Below the pieces are notes generated by a model. It saw nothing but the letters and a program-made list of their open reading frames with translations, was not told the DNA's origin and did no database searches. A program made the translations under genes and the position numbers. This document shows positions 63,035-64,000 of a stretch of DNA of 64,000 bases, piece after piece. The stretch's first letter is position 1. Every line of letters begins with the position of its first letter. Location: positions 1,550,001-1,614,000 of the forward strand of contig NZ_CP142523.1 in NCBI RefSeq assembly GCF_036885605.1. Reading direction: 5' to 3'. This DNA is from Janthinobacterium sp. TB1-E2. GTDB taxonomy: Bacteria > Pseudomonadota > Gammaproteobacteria > Burkholderiales > Burkholderiaceae_D.

Positions 63035-64000
63035 GTTTGCCTTGCGCCTGGAAGCTCGGCCCGCGCCATCGCGGCTGATGTCGTGGCTGTCGCCGGTGCT
63101 GGCCGTCTTGCTCACCGTGCTGTGCGGCGCGTTGCTGTTTATTGCGCTGGGACACGATCCGCTGGCGGGACTGGCCGTCTTCTTTGTCGAACCCTTGCGC
63201 GACGCGCACGGCTGGTCCGAGCTGGGTCTCAAGGTGGCGCCTTTGCTCTTGATCGCCGTCGGCCTGGCCATCTGCTTTCGCGCCAACATCTACAACATCG
63301 GCGCCGAAGGGCAGTTGACCCTGGGCGCCATCTGCGGCGGCGCGGCAGCGCTGTACCTCGACGATGGCGTCGGCGGCGCGGCCATCATCGGCGTGTCCCT
63401 GGTGGCCGGCATGGCGGGCGGCATGGCGTGGGCGGGATTGGTGGCGTGGCTGCGCGACCGCTACAACGCCAGCGAAATCCTCGTCTCGCTGATGCTGGTC
63501 TACATCGCGCAATTGCTGCTCAGCTATCTTGTGTATGGCGTGCTGCGCGACCCGGAAGGTTTCAATTTTCCCCAGTCGAAACTGCTGTCGGACGGCTTGC
63601 TGCTGCCGATGGTGATCAGCGACACACGCTTGCACGTAGGTATCGTCTTCGCCTTGCTGGCCTCGCTGGGCGGCTGGCTGTATTTATCCCGCAGCATTGC
63701 CGGCTTCCGCCTGCGCGTGGGCGGCATGGCGCCGGCCGCCGCGCGCTATGCGGGATTTTCTTCGCGCAAGACCTTGTGGTCTTCCTTGCTGATTTGCGGC
63801 GCCCTGTCGGGCCTGGCGGGCGCCTGCGAAGTGCTGGGACCGATGGGGCAGTTGACGCCCACCGTCTCGCCCGGCTACGGCTTTGCCGCCATCATCGTCG
63901 CCTTCGTGGGCCGCTTGCATCCCGTGGGCGTGATTTTTTCCAGCTTCGTCATGGCCCTGTTTTATATCGGCGGCGAACTGGCGCAGTCGCGCCTTGGTCT
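63027..64000 (+). CDS. Nucleoside/sugar ABC permease, 3' end cut by window
   Basis: BPD_transp_2-type inner-membrane permease. It starts ATG at 63027 with AGGAGG upstream, overlapping the ATPase gene by eight bases, and stays open to the window end (324 codons seen). Hydrophobic helices follow one another (VLAVLLTVLCGALLFIALG, VAPLLLIAVGLAICF, GAAIIGVSLVAGMAGGMAW), and the coupling-type motifs NIYNIGAEGQLTLGAI and YGFAAIIVAFVGRLHP are typical of nucleoside permeases such as NupP. A second permease gene would be expected beyond the window. Confidence 0.9.
   Translation, partial: MAKFALRLEARPAPSRLMSWLSPVLAVLLTVLCGALLFIALGHDPLAGLAVFFVEPLRDAHGWSELGLKVAPLLLIAVGLAICFRANIYNIGAEGQLTLGAICGGAAALYLDDGVGGAAIIGVSLVAGMAGGMAWAGLVAWLRDRYNASEILVSLMLVYIAQLLLSYLVYGVLRDPEGFNFPQSKLLSDGLLLPMVISDTRLHVGIVFALLASLGGWLYLSRSIAGFRLRVGGMAPAAARYAGFSSRKTLWSSLLICGALSGLAGACEVLGPMGQLTPTVSPGYGFAAIIVAFVGRLHPVGVIFSSFVMALFYIGGELAQSRLG

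Overview
The window reads as chromosomal DNA of an Oxalobacteraceae betaproteobacterium, most like Janthinobacterium, Massilia or Duganella. This rests on the translation-gene order infB-rbfA-truB-typA, the high GC content, many TonB-dependent receptors, fused class I fumarase, long-form isocitrate lyase, and the sequences of tRNA-His and tRNA-Ser. It is an inference from gene content and was not checked by database search.

Layout. 1-6936: the end of infB, then rbfA, truB, typA and dusA, plus a small hypothetical. 7457-14793: chemoreceptor, small envelope proteins, a Fur-controlled TonB-dependent receptor and a lone receiver protein. 14803-22014: arabinanase with a ricin-type lectin domain, tRNA-His, murI, fumarase, a YqhA-like membrane protein and acetyl-CoA synthetase. 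22218-36013: tRNA-Ser(GGA) followed by an accessory island. 36388-41153: a LemA gene pair and isocitrate lyase. 41579-64000: isochorismatase-like hydrolase, MHS transporter, SDR, MarR-GNAT fusion, TetR, alpha/beta hydrolase, two more TonB-dependent receptors, a PHB-depolymerase-type esterase, class A beta-lactamase, a multi-PAS hybrid kinase, gluQRS, a Tsx-like porin and a nucleoside-type ABC importer cut by the window end.

The island is the most interesting part. A P4-type integrase lies just after tRNA-Ser. A 13-bp copy of the tRNA 3' part recurs at 36001-36013, directly before an orphan intrinsic terminator. Inside are an integrase-arm-domain-only protein, an AlpA regulator, a 118-bp tandem repeat with a 15-bp-arm palindrome, a Septu-like ATPase/HNH pair, a Cys/His-motif protein, an OLD-family ATPase-TOPRIM nuclease, and a two-gene membrane/coiled-coil module I cannot assign to any named system. 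Three same-orientation 3' fragments of tRNA-Phe (28545, 32685, 35815) divide the island into modules, as if cassettes that target tRNA-Phe had accumulated inside an element that targets tRNA-Ser.

The backbone genes fit together metabolically: acetyl-CoA synthetase, isocitrate lyase and fumarase serve acetate use through the glyoxylate bypass; the Tsx-like porin and ABC importer form a nucleoside uptake route across both membranes; the several TonB-dependent receptors and secreted hydrolases suit a polymer- and siderophore-scavenging soil or water bacterium.
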